From positions 496,001-560,000 of the forward strand of contig NZ_FQXJ01000003.1 of NCBI RefSeq assembly GCF_900129935.1: 64,000 bases of DNA. Reading direction: 5' to 3'. A program made the position numbers and the translations under genes. This DNA is from Desulfosporosinus lacus DSM 15449 (GTDB lineage Bacteria > Bacillota > Desulfitobacteriia > Desulfitobacteriales > Desulfitobacteriaceae). Of the stretch, positions 1 through 10,161 are shown piece by piece; position 1 is the stretch's first letter; the number at the start of each line of letters is the position of its first letter. The notes below the pieces were generated by a model. It was not told the origin of the DNA. It searched no databases and saw nothing but the letters and a program-made list of their open reading frames with translations.

Positions 1-1210
1 TCATCTAATGGGCTTGCTCTCCGATGGCGGGGTTCATTCTCATATTGATCACTTATTCGCACTGCTGGAGATGGCTAAGAAAAAAGACTTAACTAAGGTG
101 TATATCCACGTTATTCTCGATGGCCGGGACGTCTTACCTCAGAGTGCCAAAGACTATATTGTCAAACTCGAGGAGAAGATCAAAGAACTAGGAGTGGGAA
201 AGATAGCATCAGTAAGCGGTCGTTACTATGTAATGGACCGGGATGAGCGTTGGGAACGCCTAGAAAAAGGATATCGGGCGATAGTTTACGGGGAAGGGAA
301 GCACGCCGCAGGGGCCCTATCGGCAGTGGAATTTTCCTATGATACCCGTGTCACCGATGAGTTTGTGTTGCCTACGGTAATCGATGATCAGGATGGGAAT
401 CCGGTGGGCCGAGTTCAAGAGGGTGACAGCGTCCTTTTCTATAACTTCCGTTCGGACCGAGCTCGCGAAATCACACGTGCTTTTGTAGATGAAGAGTTTC
501 CAGGATTTGAACGACCCAATCGCCCCCATGTCCACTTTGTATGTATGACTCAGTATGATGAGACGATTCCTGCGCCTGTGGCATTTCCTCAACAGAATTT
601 GGACAACACCTTAGGAGAAGTGCTTTCAGATCAAGGGCTAAAGCAGTTGAGAATTGCAGAGACAGAAAAATATGCCCATGTAACCTTCTTCTTCAATGGC
701 GGGCTTGAAGAACCTTATCCAGGCGAAGACCGAATCCTTATTCCTTCGCCAAAAGTCGCTACTTATAACCTGCAGCCTGAGATGAGCGCCACGGAAATAA
801 CTCAAGTTGTCCTCAAACAGCTGCGGGAATCGACTTATGATGTGATCATTCTGAACTTTGCTAACCCGGATATGGTGGGACATACGGGGATGTTTGAGGC
901 AACAGTCAAAGCAGTAGAGGTGGTCGACCAATGTTTGGGCCAAATTTATGAGGAACTTAAAAAAATGAATGCTACCCTCCTCGTGACTGCGGATCATGGG
1001 AACGCCGAAGAAAAAGTGGATCCTAAGACATTGTTCCCCATAACTGCCCACTCCACTAACTGTGTACCGTTTATTCTTGTTGATGAAAGGTATAAAGGAC
1101 AAGCACTGCGCAATGGTGGAGCATTGTGCGATGTGGCTCCCACTATCTTAAAACTACTTCAAATTCCCGTTCCTAAGGAAATGACAGGAAAGTCATTGCT
1201 CGAATCTTAA
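1..1210 (+). CDS. gpmI: 2,3-bisphosphoglycerate-independent phosphoglycerate mutase, 5' end cut by window
   Basis: Glycolytic enzyme that interconverts 3- and 2-phosphoglycerate in the cytoplasm using bound Mn. The reading frame is open from base 2 (codons for H-L precede the first ATG at 8), so the true start lies upstream; about 400 of the usual 510 residues are present. Visible family motifs are LMGLLSDGGVHSH at the left edge, ILDGRD, YNFRSDRAREITRAF, NPDMVGHTG and the metal-binding TADHGNAEE followed by AHSTN. The next gene is eno, the following step of glycolysis, 273 bases downstream, so this is the end of a glycolytic cluster. Identification is secure; only the start is missing. Confidence 0.96.
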   Translation, partial: HLMGLLSDGGVHSHIDHLFALLEMAKKKDLTKVYIHVILDGRDVLPQSAKDYIVKLEEKIKELGVGKIASVSGRYYVMDRDERWERLEKGYRAIVYGEGKHAAGALSAVEFSYDTRVTDEFVLPTVIDDQDGNPVGRVQEGDSVLFYNFRSDRAREITRAFVDEEFPGFERPNRPHVHFVCMTQYDETIPAPVAFPQQNLDNTLGEVLSDQGLKQLRIAETEKYAHVTFFFNGGLEEPYPGEDRILIPSPKVATYNLQPEMSATEITQVVLKQLRESTYDVIILNFANPDMVGHTGMFEATVKAVEVVDQCLGQIYEELKKMNATLLVTADHGNAEEKVDPKTLFPITAHSTNCVPFILVDERYKGQALRNGGALCDVAPTILKLLQIPVPKEMTGKSLLES

Positions 1211-1480
1211 GCTATTTACTAGCCTTGGAATTCACGAGGCTTAAGACATAGACAGATATGTTCTATCCTATCCAATAGGCTCTAGAGGCATTCAACCATC
1301 ACGGCACCTTGCCATCGTGGTGGCCCTTTGATCCCGAACTAAGTTCGAGTCATGGCCAACGTATAAGTGCAACTTAGGCTGCCGCTTGCACCTGCGTTTT
1401 CGCTAGCTAAGTTTTTCTAATATTTTAATTAAGCTAGAAACTCCTCAGTTGGGATTTCTAATAAAAAAGGGGGACATTGA

Positions 1481-2761
<1,281 letters not shown>

Positions 2762-2924
2762 TAGCTAGGCAAGTTAGCAGAAAGCAAATACATACCCCAA
2801 TTCAACCCCCCTATTCATGGATTGATTGAGTTTTGCAGGCGCTTGTGCTAAAATGAGCCTATTGATAATTTACAAAGTTGTAGTGATAATATAACAAAGG
2901 GTTATCTTAGGGGGGTGAATTATT

Positions 2925-3149
2925 TTGCAAATTGCTTTAATAATTCTTTTAATCCTCAGTTCGATAGGACTGATTGCAGCAGTACTGCTTCAGTCTGGAA
3001 GAAGTGCAGGATTATCGGGAACTATTACTGGCGCTGGCGAAGCTATCTTTGGTAAGAAGAAAGGTATGGACGAATTATTCGCCAAACTCACAGGAGTTTT
3101 AGCGGGTGTCTTCTTACTAAGTTCTTTAGGACTAGCTATTATTGCTTAA
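2925..3149 (+). CDS. secG: Preprotein translocase subunit SecG
   Basis: Small integral membrane subunit of the Sec translocon. The 74-residue protein has two hydrophobic segments (about residues 2-20 and 55-73) flanking the SecG loop, with LLQSGRSAGLSGTITGAGE and FGKKKGMDE. The start is TTG at 2925, 7 bases after the strong site GGGGGGTG; no ATG lies in frame near the beginning. secG directly after eno is a common arrangement. A clear terminator follows. Confidence 0.93.
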   Translation: MQIALIILLILSSIGLIAAVLLQSGRSAGLSGTITGAGEAIFGKKKGMDELFAKLTGVLAGVFLLSSLGLAIIA

Positions 3150-3194
3150 GTCTCAGAGGTTAGATTGGCTTCTTTATACTGTACCAAAATCAAT

Positions 3195-3226
3195 GAGGGG
3201 CACTTCGTATGAGGTGCCCTTCTGTG
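3195..3226 (+). terminator. Intrinsic terminator after secG
   Basis: GGGCAC and GTGCCC form a stem around a 10-base loop, followed by TTCTGTGCTATTCTTT. It fits the end of the eno-secG transcript. The T run is interrupted, so strength is uncertain. Confidence 0.6.
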
Positions 3227-3540
3227 CTATTCTTTATTGTGGATAATATTTTTTCTATAAAAATATGAGTTTCTGACTTCTTGAATAAGGATAGTTTTTA
3301 AGTGAGGATAATCTCCAATGGAGGTTATCGCCAAGGCCTATCCATAGAAAACTTAGCGGAGAGGATATTGCTTCTCTGACACATAGATCCTTCTAGCAAA
3401 CTCATTATTTGATTCTGCGTTATTGAAGCCTCGATGTTCAGCTTTAACCGAGGGTTTACAGTTTGCTCGTGTTTTTTCACAAAATAATAGTAGTCCGGTC
3501 GGATATTTGAGTATCGCACATCGACTAAGGAGGTGCTTTG
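3227..3540. other. Intergenic region before the esterase gene
   Basis: AT-rich spacer. It contains GATAATCTCCAATGGAGGTTATC (3306-3328), an imperfect inverted repeat, but I recognise no riboswitch or gene in it. The last bases supply the AAGGAGG ribosome site of the next gene. Confidence 0.4.
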
Positions 3541-4344
3541 GTGGAACCACAAAGACGCTTAGTAGAGCCCTTTTATTTCCCAGGAAACCGTGTAGGCTGC
3601 TTGCTCATTCATGGCTTTTCGGGATCTCCTTCAGAAATGCGTTTAATGGGTGAAGGTTTAACTAAGTTTGGCTGGTCAGTCCTTGGAGTGAAACTTTCAG
3701 GGCATGGAACAAGCCCTGAGGAGATGGCAAAAACGAACTGGGAGGACTGGGCTAAAGACGCCGAAGTTGGGGTTGGAAAGCTGAGGGAGTCTTGTGATAT
3801 TGTCATCGGAGTAGGACTGTCGATGGGAGGATTGTTAGCACTTCATTTAGGAACTCTAGGCATAATCGATGGGCTGATTACTATGAATGCTCCAATGATA
3901 CTTGCTGACCGGAGAACTCGTTTCCTCCGGTTCGTTAGACCCTTTATGACGTATGTTGAAAAACCAAGATCAAAACCAGTTGCATCCGTAGCTAAATCAA
4001 GAGCAGCCTCATCAGTAACAGAACCAAAAAGGGAGCGTTTTGTCTATGAACGGATTCCGGTGGATGCCCTGATTTCTTTGAATAGAGGGATTCGCCAGGT
4101 GCGCAGTAAACTTCATACAATTAAGTGCCCTGCTTTATTAATGCAAAGTACAAGAGATTTGACGGTTAACCCTATCAGTGTTGAAATCATTAGGAAAAAA
4201 ATTCAGCAGGTTAACCCAGGCGTGATTTATTGGGAAAAATCCGGACATATTTTAACACTTGGACAGGAACGAGATGAGGTTATACTAAAGGTTCATGAAT
4301 TTCTTCAGAGGTTTGTCGAGAAGAAGGAATTACAACAGTCATGA
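3541..4344 (+). CDS. Alpha/beta hydrolase, carboxylesterase family
   Basis: Serine hydrolase resembling Geobacillus Est30 carboxylesterase and monoacylglycerol lipases. The oxyanion-hole motif LLIHGFSGSP is near residues 21-30, the nucleophile Ser sits in GVGLSMGGLLALHLG near residue 100, the acid is probably the Asp of QSTRDLTVNP and the base the His of KSGHILTLGQERDEV. The start is placed at GTG 3541, 7 bases after AAGGAGG; TTG at 3538 is too close to that site. A Lys/Arg/Ser-rich insert (about residues 140-165) replaces part of the usual cap. It commonly lies between secG and rnr/smpB in Firmicutes; here rnr is absent. Physiological substrate unknown. Confidence 0.88.
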   Translation: MEPQRRLVEPFYFPGNRVGCLLIHGFSGSPSEMRLMGEGLTKFGWSVLGVKLSGHGTSPEEMAKTNWEDWAKDAEVGVGKLRESCDIVIGVGLSMGGLLALHLGTLGIIDGLITMNAPMILADRRTRFLRFVRPFMTYVEKPRSKPVASVAKSRAASSVTEPKRERFVYERIPVDALISLNRGIRQVRSKLHTIKCPALLMQSTRDLTVNPISVEIIRKKIQQVNPGVIYWEKSGHILTLGQERDEVILKVHEFLQRFVEKKELQQS

Positions 4345-4480
4345 GCGGATATTTTTGAAAGACATAAACTGATGTAATTGTGCAACCCAATAATAGCTAC
4401 CGTTAAAGGGTACATAATTGGGAAATAGGTTCTTATAGTAAGGAAATAATTTTGATTTGGAAAGTGAGCTGGAGATGGAT

Positions 4481-5035
4481 ATGATGACGCGTGAAGAAGC
4501 TTATATGGAATTAACGAAGTATGTTGACAATAAGAACTTACTAAAACATATGATCTCAACAGAAGCAGTCCTTATCCGCTTGGCTAAGCTTTTTGATCAA
4601 GACCCCGATTTGTGGGGCATGGCGGGCCTTCTCCATGATATCGATTATGAGGACACGAAAGAACTGCCGGAAGAACACTCCCTTAAAGGAGCAGAAATAT
4701 TAGAGAATATGGGTTTTTCGGAAGAGCTGGTGTATGCAGTGAAAGTTCACAATGAGCGGCACGGACTCCCACGTAACTCCTTATTAGATAAGGCCCTCTA
4801 CGCAACTGACCCTATGACCGGTCTCATTGTCGCTGGAGCACTGATTCGACCGGATAAGAAGCTTTCGGGGGTGGATGTTCCCTTTCTTCGCAAGAAATTC
4901 GATCAAAAAGCATTTGCGAAGGGAGCAAATCGGGAACAGATTCTCACCTGTAGTGAGCTGGGGCTTTCTTTGGAGGAGTTCTTGGGATTTGGTTTAGAAG
5001 CAATGCAGGGGATATCAGATGCCTTGGAACTATAA
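4481..5035 (+). CDS. HD-domain (HDIG-type) protein, putative phosphohydrolase
   Basis: A metal-dependent HD-superfamily protein of about 184 residues. The metal-binding HD pair is in GLLHDIDYEDTKELPEEHS, and a second conserved His lies in VKVHNERHG, as in small HDIG proteins. No partner domain is present, so it is a stand-alone enzyme; substrate unknown (nucleotide or phosphoester). The start is chosen at ATG 4481, six bases after GGAG; ATG at 4475 is too close to that site. It sits between the esterase and smpB genes. Confidence 0.85.
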   Translation: MMTREEAYMELTKYVDNKNLLKHMISTEAVLIRLAKLFDQDPDLWGMAGLLHDIDYEDTKELPEEHSLKGAEILENMGFSEELVYAVKVHNERHGLPRNSLLDKALYATDPMTGLIVAGALIRPDKKLSGVDVPFLRKKFDQKAFAKGANREQILTCSELGLSLEEFLGFGLEAMQGISDALEL

Positions 5036-5130
5036 TTCCATGAGGGATTTCAAGTATTCTAAAATATCATTATTTGGTTAAAATAGGTAATTTGTGTTAT
5101 ACTGAAATACTAGATGAGAGGAGGAGTAGT

Positions 5131-5601
5131 ATGCCTTCTGAAGGAATTAAAGTTGTTGCCGACAATAGAAAGGCTTTCCACGATTATCATATCGAAGATC
5201 GAGTGGAGGCTGGGATCATTCTTACTGGAACAGAAATTAAATCTATTCGTAGCGGGCGGGTAAATTTAAAAGATAGCTATGCACGTTTGGACAATGGCGA
5301 AGTTTGGGTTCACCAGATGCATATCAGCCCTTATGAACAGGGAAACAGATATAATCATGATCCACTTAGACCGCGAAAACTTTTACTTCATCGTGCCGAA
5401 ATTAATAAGCTGATTGGCAAAATTCAGCAACAAGGGCTAACCCTGATCCCCATTAAAATATATTTGAAGAAGGGTATGGCAAAAGTAGAATTAGCGGTGG
5501 GTCAAGGAAAGAAAAATTACGATAAACGCCAGGCTCTTGCCGAACGAGAAGGTAAACGTGACATTGAGCGGGCACTAAGAGATCGTAATAAAGCTTACTA
5601 G
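5131..5601 (+). CDS. smpB: SsrA-binding protein SmpB
   Basis: Binds tmRNA and delivers it to stalled ribosomes for trans-translation. At 156 residues it has normal length. Family motifs are [38 protein letters not shown], the [11 protein letters not shown]-like segment and the basic C-terminal tail ending [14 protein letters not shown]. The ATG at 5131 follows GAGGAGGAG with ideal spacing, so upstream in-frame starts are not needed. The gene for its RNA partner, ssrA, is the next gene. Confidence 0.97.
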   Translation: MPSEGIKVVADNRKAFHDYHIEDRVEAGIILTGTEIKSIRSGRVNLKDSYARLDNGEVWVHQMHISPYEQGNRYNHDPLRPRKLLLHRAEINKLIGKIQQQGLTLIPIKIYLKKGMAKVELAVGQGKKNYDKRQALAEREGKRDIERALRDRNKAY

Positions 5602-5718
5602 AAATGAAATGCAGTTCAAAGAAAAAAAGATAATGAGGGAAAAATTGAACTAAAAGAATGTAGGCATTCTTAAATGAGCATCTTTCCATAATAATGTAAA
5701 GATTCCATGGATATTCGC

Positions 5719-5746
5719 TTTGCTTTATGCTTAAATGTGTTATACT
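5719..5746 (+). promoter_or_regulatory. Probable sigma-A promoter of ssrA
   Basis: TTTGCT (5719-5724) and TATACT (5741-5746) are separated by 16 bases, and the mature tmRNA 5' end follows about 22 bases later, leaving a short leader for RNase P to remove. Confidence 0.55.
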
Positions 5747-5767
5747 ATGCATGTGGAACTTTTACAT

Positions 5768-6118
5768 GGGGGCGTTTTAGACTCGCTCGGGGAAGCGGTG
5801 GCATAGGTTGCGCGTCGAGATTCCACCTGGTCTCGTTAAACGGTGGACCTAATAGTTAACGAAAATAATTACGCTCTAGCTGCTTAAGTGCCGCTAGCAT
5901 CCTGCCTTCAGAACCTACGATGAAGAACCAGGGTGTCAATTAAGTAGGACGCTCTAATGTCAATGCTCGGAGACATTAGCTAAGATTATCGAGCTAGCCT
6001 GAACTGAATCCTTGCCTTTAGGAGTCAAGACTGGCGAAATTTAAATTAAAGGACACACGCGTAGACGCTTATGTGGCAGCTCTTCGATACAGGGGTGCAA
6101 GTCCCCTCGCCTCCACCA
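5768..6118 (+). ncRNA. ssrA: Transfer-messenger RNA (tmRNA, 10Sa RNA)
   Basis: Rescues stalled ribosomes together with SmpB. The 5' end GGGGGCG pairs with CGCCTCC near the 3' end (one G-U pair) and is followed by encoded ACCA, closing the tRNA-like acceptor at 6118. The T-arm TTCGATAC followed by GGGGTGCAAGTCCCC is intact. The tag reading frame runs from about 5855: GTT AAC GAA AAT AAT TAC GCT CTA GCT GCT TAA, giving the tag VNENNYALAA; the resume codon is read here as GTT, where Ala or Gly is more usual. The 3' end is the insertion target of the islands that follow; the copy joined to the gene body here restores a complete tmRNA. Confidence 0.96.
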
Positions 6119-6146
6119 ATTATTACCATATATGAATAATGATGTA
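6107..6146 (+). repeat. Left attachment repeat of island 1 (attL)
   Basis: Forty bases beginning TCGCCTCCACCAAT (the ssrA 3' end) and continuing TATTACCATATATGAATAAT are repeated exactly at 11075-11114. The part outside ssrA contains the palindrome CATATATG and the flanking inverted ATTATT/AATAAT, as expected for integrase arm or core sites. The short core CGCCTCCACCAAT is found a third time at 19121-19133. Confidence 0.85.
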
Positions 6147-6385
6147 AAATACAATATACAAATAGCAGCGGTTGTCACTTACAACTGCTGTTATTTTTCG
6201 TTGTATAAGAAAGTATAGTATGAAAAGAGTTCTTCAGTTAATACCTAATTGTAGGGTGATATATAACCTATTTAATTGGCTGTATTCTCTAGATTTAAAT
6301 GCTATTTAAATTATATGTGCTCCGCGAGAGCCACCTTGCTGGGACAGAGCCGGATTATATCTGGGCACTTGAACATGGGAGATTG

Positions 6386-6426
6386 CTGTGAATGATAATG
6401 TAAAAGTAATTCATTGACATTCACAG
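6386..6426. other. Perfect 9-bp stem-loop, possible structured RNA
   Basis: CTGTGAATG (6386-6394) pairs exactly with CATTCACAG (6418-6426) across a 23-base loop. It is followed by a terminator-like hairpin about 115 bases downstream, so a short non-coding transcript is possible. No known RNA family recognised. Confidence 0.35.
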
Positions 6427-6538
6427 AGATTGCCTGGTCTTGGGGTTGCCAGTAAATTTGCCAAGGTTTTAATGTATCAATTGATGTATTCTGGATAAGA
6501 CAAGCTAAGTTAAAGCGAACCATAGAATAGAAACAACG

Positions 6539-6577
6539 TATCCGCAAGGTTTGAAGTGTGACTTTGCGGAGTTTTTG
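6539..6577 (+). terminator. Terminator-like hairpin without an upstream gene
   Basis: TCCGCAAG and CTTTGCGGA form a stem followed by GTTTTTGTG. No protein gene ends just upstream, so it may end a non-coding or decayed transcript that includes 6386-6426. Confidence 0.55.
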
Positions 6578-6700
6578 TGTATTTAATAAACGAAATTTCG
6601 TTGTATAATAATTGTAAATATAGAATTGAAAGATTGTCCGGAATAATTTCATTGATATGCATCACGATTTTCTCCCAAAATTTATGAGGAAGTGAGTAAC

Positions 6701-8383
6701 ATGCTAACAATCGATGAGTATATTGCCAAAATGAAAAAATCAGACAAACTGGACGAATTCGATTATACGAAGCAGTCGGAAAACATGAGCGTTGTCATGA
6801 AATATGTTATGTCTTACTTCAACGAGTATTTGACCATGGAGACTTGCGATGCTGAGACAATTAAATTAAAACATGCAACGGACAAACTTGAAGAAGAGAT
6901 AGAGAAAAGATACCCGAAAAGCAAAGACTTCATTTTGGATTTTTACATGCAATACAAAATCAGAATACATAAAGAGATTGATAAGTGGCTTGAGGATTTA
7001 CCGTATTTCCCGTTTTTCTATTCTGAGCATGACTTCTCTTCTGCGGCAAAGAGCTTTAGCACCAGTCATAAGATCAAAGGTGCAAACATGGAGGAATATG
7101 AGAACAATATCACAACACTTATTGCTGAACTTAAACAATATAATACGGAAGGTCTGAGTCCGTCTGAGATGATTCATCTGGATAACAACATCGTTAAATG
7201 GATAAAGGAAACCTACAGACAATATGGCGTCAATTTATTTTCTTTTGCATATAATCTTGCTGATACCTACAACGATAGGTATGTGAAATATGAACGAGAA
7301 CGTTATGGGGAAAGACCATACTATGTAAATAACTACAATCATCGTTACAATAATAATCCGTTTAATATTGACCGCATCTTTGAAGATAACAAGCATAGAC
7401 CATTCTTGGAAAACAAGAGAGGCGAGTTGGAAATGCTTGTCATGCATGAATGGTTGTTTTCAATGGTCTACGATGACGACTATTGGCCTGAGTACGTCAA
7501 CCTTTGTGTATCTAGAGGAAAAGTAAATATTGTTAGAAACGTTAATGCCTTGTTGCCTGTGAGCAGCTCCGGTCTCAATTATCCTGAAGATGCATCTTGT
7601 GTGACGGAGCATATCATTACGACTGACGGCATTTTGAAAAAGAAACCAGAGAGGGCATATATCTTGCGGGTAGACGTTTCCCAAACATATGCGGGTGTAT
7701 GGCAGAATAGTGAAGAAATGGCGTCATTAATAACCGCCTTGCAAGCATCATTCAAGGAATTTGGCGTGCCAAAAGTATTAGAGTTGACTGCTCCGGTTAA
7801 AACTGCATCATTTGATGAAGAGATATTTATTTCGTGTTGCTCCATACTTGAAAAGAAAATGAAAAAGAATACTCAAATGAAAGTTGCCATTGTGAACGGA
7901 TTAGAAAACAAGAAGTCGAAGCAGAAACCGAAACCAATCAGCTATTTAAATACTATTGAGGACTTAATAAAGCTAAAGGTTCAATTGCGTGAACGAAAGA
8001 TTCCGCTGAGATTCTCAATTGATTTTCCGGCTCTGCTTGGAAGCAAGAGGAGCAGTTCCTATAGCCAAAGGGAGGTATTTGGAGCATTAACTGAAATCAA
8101 AAATTCAATTGTATGCCTGAACATTACAAATTTCAAAACTCAAGAATCCTATGGCCCGAAATATAAAGAAATCAGTGAGGATCTGGATGTTTATTACTTA
8201 CATAAATTTAAACACCCCACCTATGATGATTTCTATACTATGCTGAGTGCGGCATTCAATGATAATCAGAAACGGTATTTAATCCCAAAGAGTATCGCTA
8301 ATGATGCCGAATTGGAAGAATTAGTCGACAATTTGTTGCGTAGCGGTTTTGCATTTTGCGATGGAGGAGAACAGCATGAGTGA
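6701..8383 (+). CDS. Island 1 protein of unknown function, possible C-terminal xylose-isomerase-like TIM barrel
   Basis: About 560 residues, not confidently recognised. Residues 1-290 are charged and helix-rich, with an Asn/Tyr-rich stretch (YYVNNYNHRYNNNPFN). From about residue 315 the pattern changes to alternating strands and helices: AYILRVDVSQTY, KVLELTAP, MKVAIVNGLEN, an amphipathic helix ending LRERKIPL, then RFSIDFPALLG and SIVCLNITNF. This order resembles the AP-endonuclease-2/xylose-isomerase-like barrel, where strand-end E, E/N, D and H bind metal, but the assignment is inference. The start is set at ATG 6701, ten bases after GAGGA. Its last 8 bases overlap the next gene, so the two products are probably made together. 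Codon use is more AT-rich than the neighbouring chromosome. Confidence 0.72.
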   Translation: MLTIDEYIAKMKKSDKLDEFDYTKQSENMSVVMKYVMSYFNEYLTMETCDAETIKLKHATDKLEEEIEKRYPKSKDFILDFYMQYKIRIHKEIDKWLEDLPYFPFFYSEHDFSSAAKSFSTSHKIKGANMEEYENNITTLIAELKQYNTEGLSPSEMIHLDNNIVKWIKETYRQYGVNLFSFAYNLADTYNDRYVKYERERYGERPYYVNNYNHRYNNNPFNIDRIFEDNKHRPFLENKRGELEMLVMHEWLFSMVYDDDYWPEYVNLCVSRGKVNIVRNVNALLPVSSSGLNYPEDASCVTEHIITTDGILKKKPERAYILRVDVSQTYAGVWQNSEEMASLITALQASFKEFGVPKVLELTAPVKTASFDEEIFISCCSILEKKMKKNTQMKVAIVNGLENKKSKQKPKPISYLNTIEDLIKLKVQLRERKIPLRFSIDFPALLGSKRSSSYSQREVFGALTEIKNSIVCLNITNFKTQESYGPKYKEISEDLDVYYLHKFKHPTYDDFYTMLSAAFNDNQKRYLIPKSIANDAELEELVDNLLRSGFAFCDGGEQHE

Positions 8384-9713
8384 GTCGCAAAATATAAAGA
8401 AGATAAGGCAAACGCTATATGAGGAAATATGGGCAGAGCCGATGACAACGGTTGCTGTTAGATATGGTATTTCAGATAACGGATTACGTAAAAGATGCAA
8501 ATCATTGAACATTCCATGGCCGCCAAATGGATATTGGGCAAAAGTCAAAGCAGGAAAGCCTGTCGCTGACCGACCTCCTCTCCCACCGTATAATGAAACA
8601 ATACTCAGTTACGAGAGTCATGGTGATGAAGCAAATGCTTCTAAGGTTCAGTCGAAAAGGAAGAAAGGTATACTTGAATTGCTCGACCTTGAGGAATTGA
8701 CTGTTGAGCAATTAGAAAATATGCACGACTTTGATTTGCTGGCTCAAGGTTCATTGGAGATTTTCACAAATTGGTGCAATGGTTTGACAGTACCGGGACG
8801 GATACAAGATTACGATGAGCTAATCTCCAAACACAAAGTGCAAATGGAGTATCGAATAGAAAGAGATAAGGAGTACCCCTTTAGGGGTGAGGGCATTAAG
8901 CTATGGAATCCGTTAGAAAAGGTAAAGGACCGCGACAATGAACCAATAATTCCAATTAACGTTTCAAACAGCCAGCGCAACCGTGCTTATAGAATCGTTG
9001 ATACTATTTTAAAGGCGTTTAGGGAGTTAAAGGGCAGTACCTCAGTTGATCGAGGGGATAAAGACAATATCAATATAACGCTATTGGGAACCACCATATC
9101 TTTTGACTTATGTGAGTGCAAATCGAAGCGGCGATACCTCGCTGATCAAAAGACAGAGTTTAAGCCGCTATATGAAATGGTTTTTGACGGAAGGCTTCAA
9201 ATCAATTGGCGAATATACAAAGGAAGGCATTATTATGATTCCGAAAATATGCCATCAGATTACTTGTCATACATTGATGTTGTTAATAATCGGTTGGAAA
9301 ATCAAATTCCAATGATGATTACTGAGTTGTACAAACGATGCTGCGATAATGAAATATCTGCTCATCTTGACCACAAAAAGTTGGTTTTAGAATATGATCG
9401 GGAGACAGAAGAAAAACAGGCCAAAGAGTTAAGGGAAGAGCAGCAGATACGTGAACAAAAAAGGCAAGCGCATAGGAATTCTCTCATTAATGATATTTCA
9501 GTTCATGCAAATAATTGGTTCAAGCACGAACAACTTTCCAGGTATGCTGATGAACTTGAAGCCCGGGTGGCTGCTTATGAGGATGAAGAAACAGTTCAAC
9601 TGTTAAAAGAGTATATTCGGTTGGTGAGAGAGAACGCTGATAAGAGCAACCCACTTAATCATATACTTCGGGAAATGCGAACAATCGAATCAGATAAGGA
9701 TAACTTAAACTGA
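8376..9713 (+). CDS. HTH-containing protein of unknown function, partner of the upstream gene
   Basis: About 445 residues. Residues 5-55 form a helix-turn-helix of a type seen in many uncharacterised accessory-region proteins: LYEEIWAEPMTTVAVRYG, then ISDNGLRKRCKSLNIPWP and the conserved tail GYWAKVKAGKPV with RPPLPPY. The middle (about 185-330) contains strands such as INITLLGTTISFDLCE and LYEMVFDGRLQINW. The C-terminal third is a long charged coiled coil (ETEEKQAKELREEQQIREQK). The start is ATG 8376, preceded by GGAGGAGA; it overlaps the upstream stop by 8 bases, implying translational coupling. DNA binding is inferred from the HTH; the rest is unknown. A two-gene accessory or defence module is plausible. 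Confidence 0.75.
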   Translation: MSESQNIKKIRQTLYEEIWAEPMTTVAVRYGISDNGLRKRCKSLNIPWPPNGYWAKVKAGKPVADRPPLPPYNETILSYESHGDEANASKVQSKRKKGILELLDLEELTVEQLENMHDFDLLAQGSLEIFTNWCNGLTVPGRIQDYDELISKHKVQMEYRIERDKEYPFRGEGIKLWNPLEKVKDRDNEPIIPINVSNSQRNRAYRIVDTILKAFRELKGSTSVDRGDKDNINITLLGTTISFDLCECKSKRRYLADQKTEFKPLYEMVFDGRLQINWRIYKGRHYYDSENMPSDYLSYIDVVNNRLENQIPMMITELYKRCCDNEISAHLDHKKLVLEYDRETEEKQAKELREEQQIREQKRQAHRNSLINDISVHANNWFKHEQLSRYADELEARVAAYEDEETVQLLKEYIRLVRENADKSNPLNHILREMRTIESDKDNLN

Positions 9714-10161
9714 AAATTTGCAAAGGAGTTAGTATTGTGTGTCATCCATATAAAATAGATAGGTTGCGCATTATTACATTTAAAATCAAAAGAAGAAAAC
9801 ACTTAAAGATTTAAGATGTAGGTATTTGGCAAAAAGCTGTCGTACCCGTGTGGGTGTGTGGATGAAACAGCATAAAGTTTTAGATGAGATCTCGCATTTA
9901 ACTTAGCATGCCTGAAATGAGCGATAGAAGTTTCGGTACTCCAAGCTTCGTTTGTTGGGAGTTTAGCGAACCAAGTTAATTTAAAATGCGATTGGAAAGA
10001 AACAAATTTCATAGCACGATATTTAATTCCAAATACCATATTATATACAGAGTGGGAAATCTTACATGGAAGGGAATTGCAAATTCTACAAAGACTAATT
10101 AAGTCATATAAGATGAATCATAATAGCACGAATACAAATCAAAAATTAAGGAGGGTTTTTT
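9714..10161. other. Intergenic region within island 1
   Basis: About 450 bases with no supported gene. A 78-codon frame exists on the minus strand (9803-10039), but it lacks a convincing ribosome site and resembles nothing I know. The end carries AAGGAGGG before the next gene. Confidence 0.4.

Larger units (their letters stand above)
6147..6700. other. Gene-free left arm of island 1
   Basis: No convincing gene in about 550 bases. It includes the stem-loop at 6386-6426 and the terminator-like hairpin near 6540, both listed separately, and the leader of the two-gene operon. The minus-strand reading frames here do not resemble any family I know. Confidence 0.5.

Noticed and set aside
6311-6652. 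113-codon minus-strand frame in the left arm of island 1
   Set aside because: No start signal, composition of chance AT-rich translation; it runs through the stem-loop and terminator structures. I also looked here for an integrase relic and saw none.
9803-10039. 78-codon minus-strand frame in island 1
   Set aside because: No ribosome site and no known family; could be a relic but not supportable.
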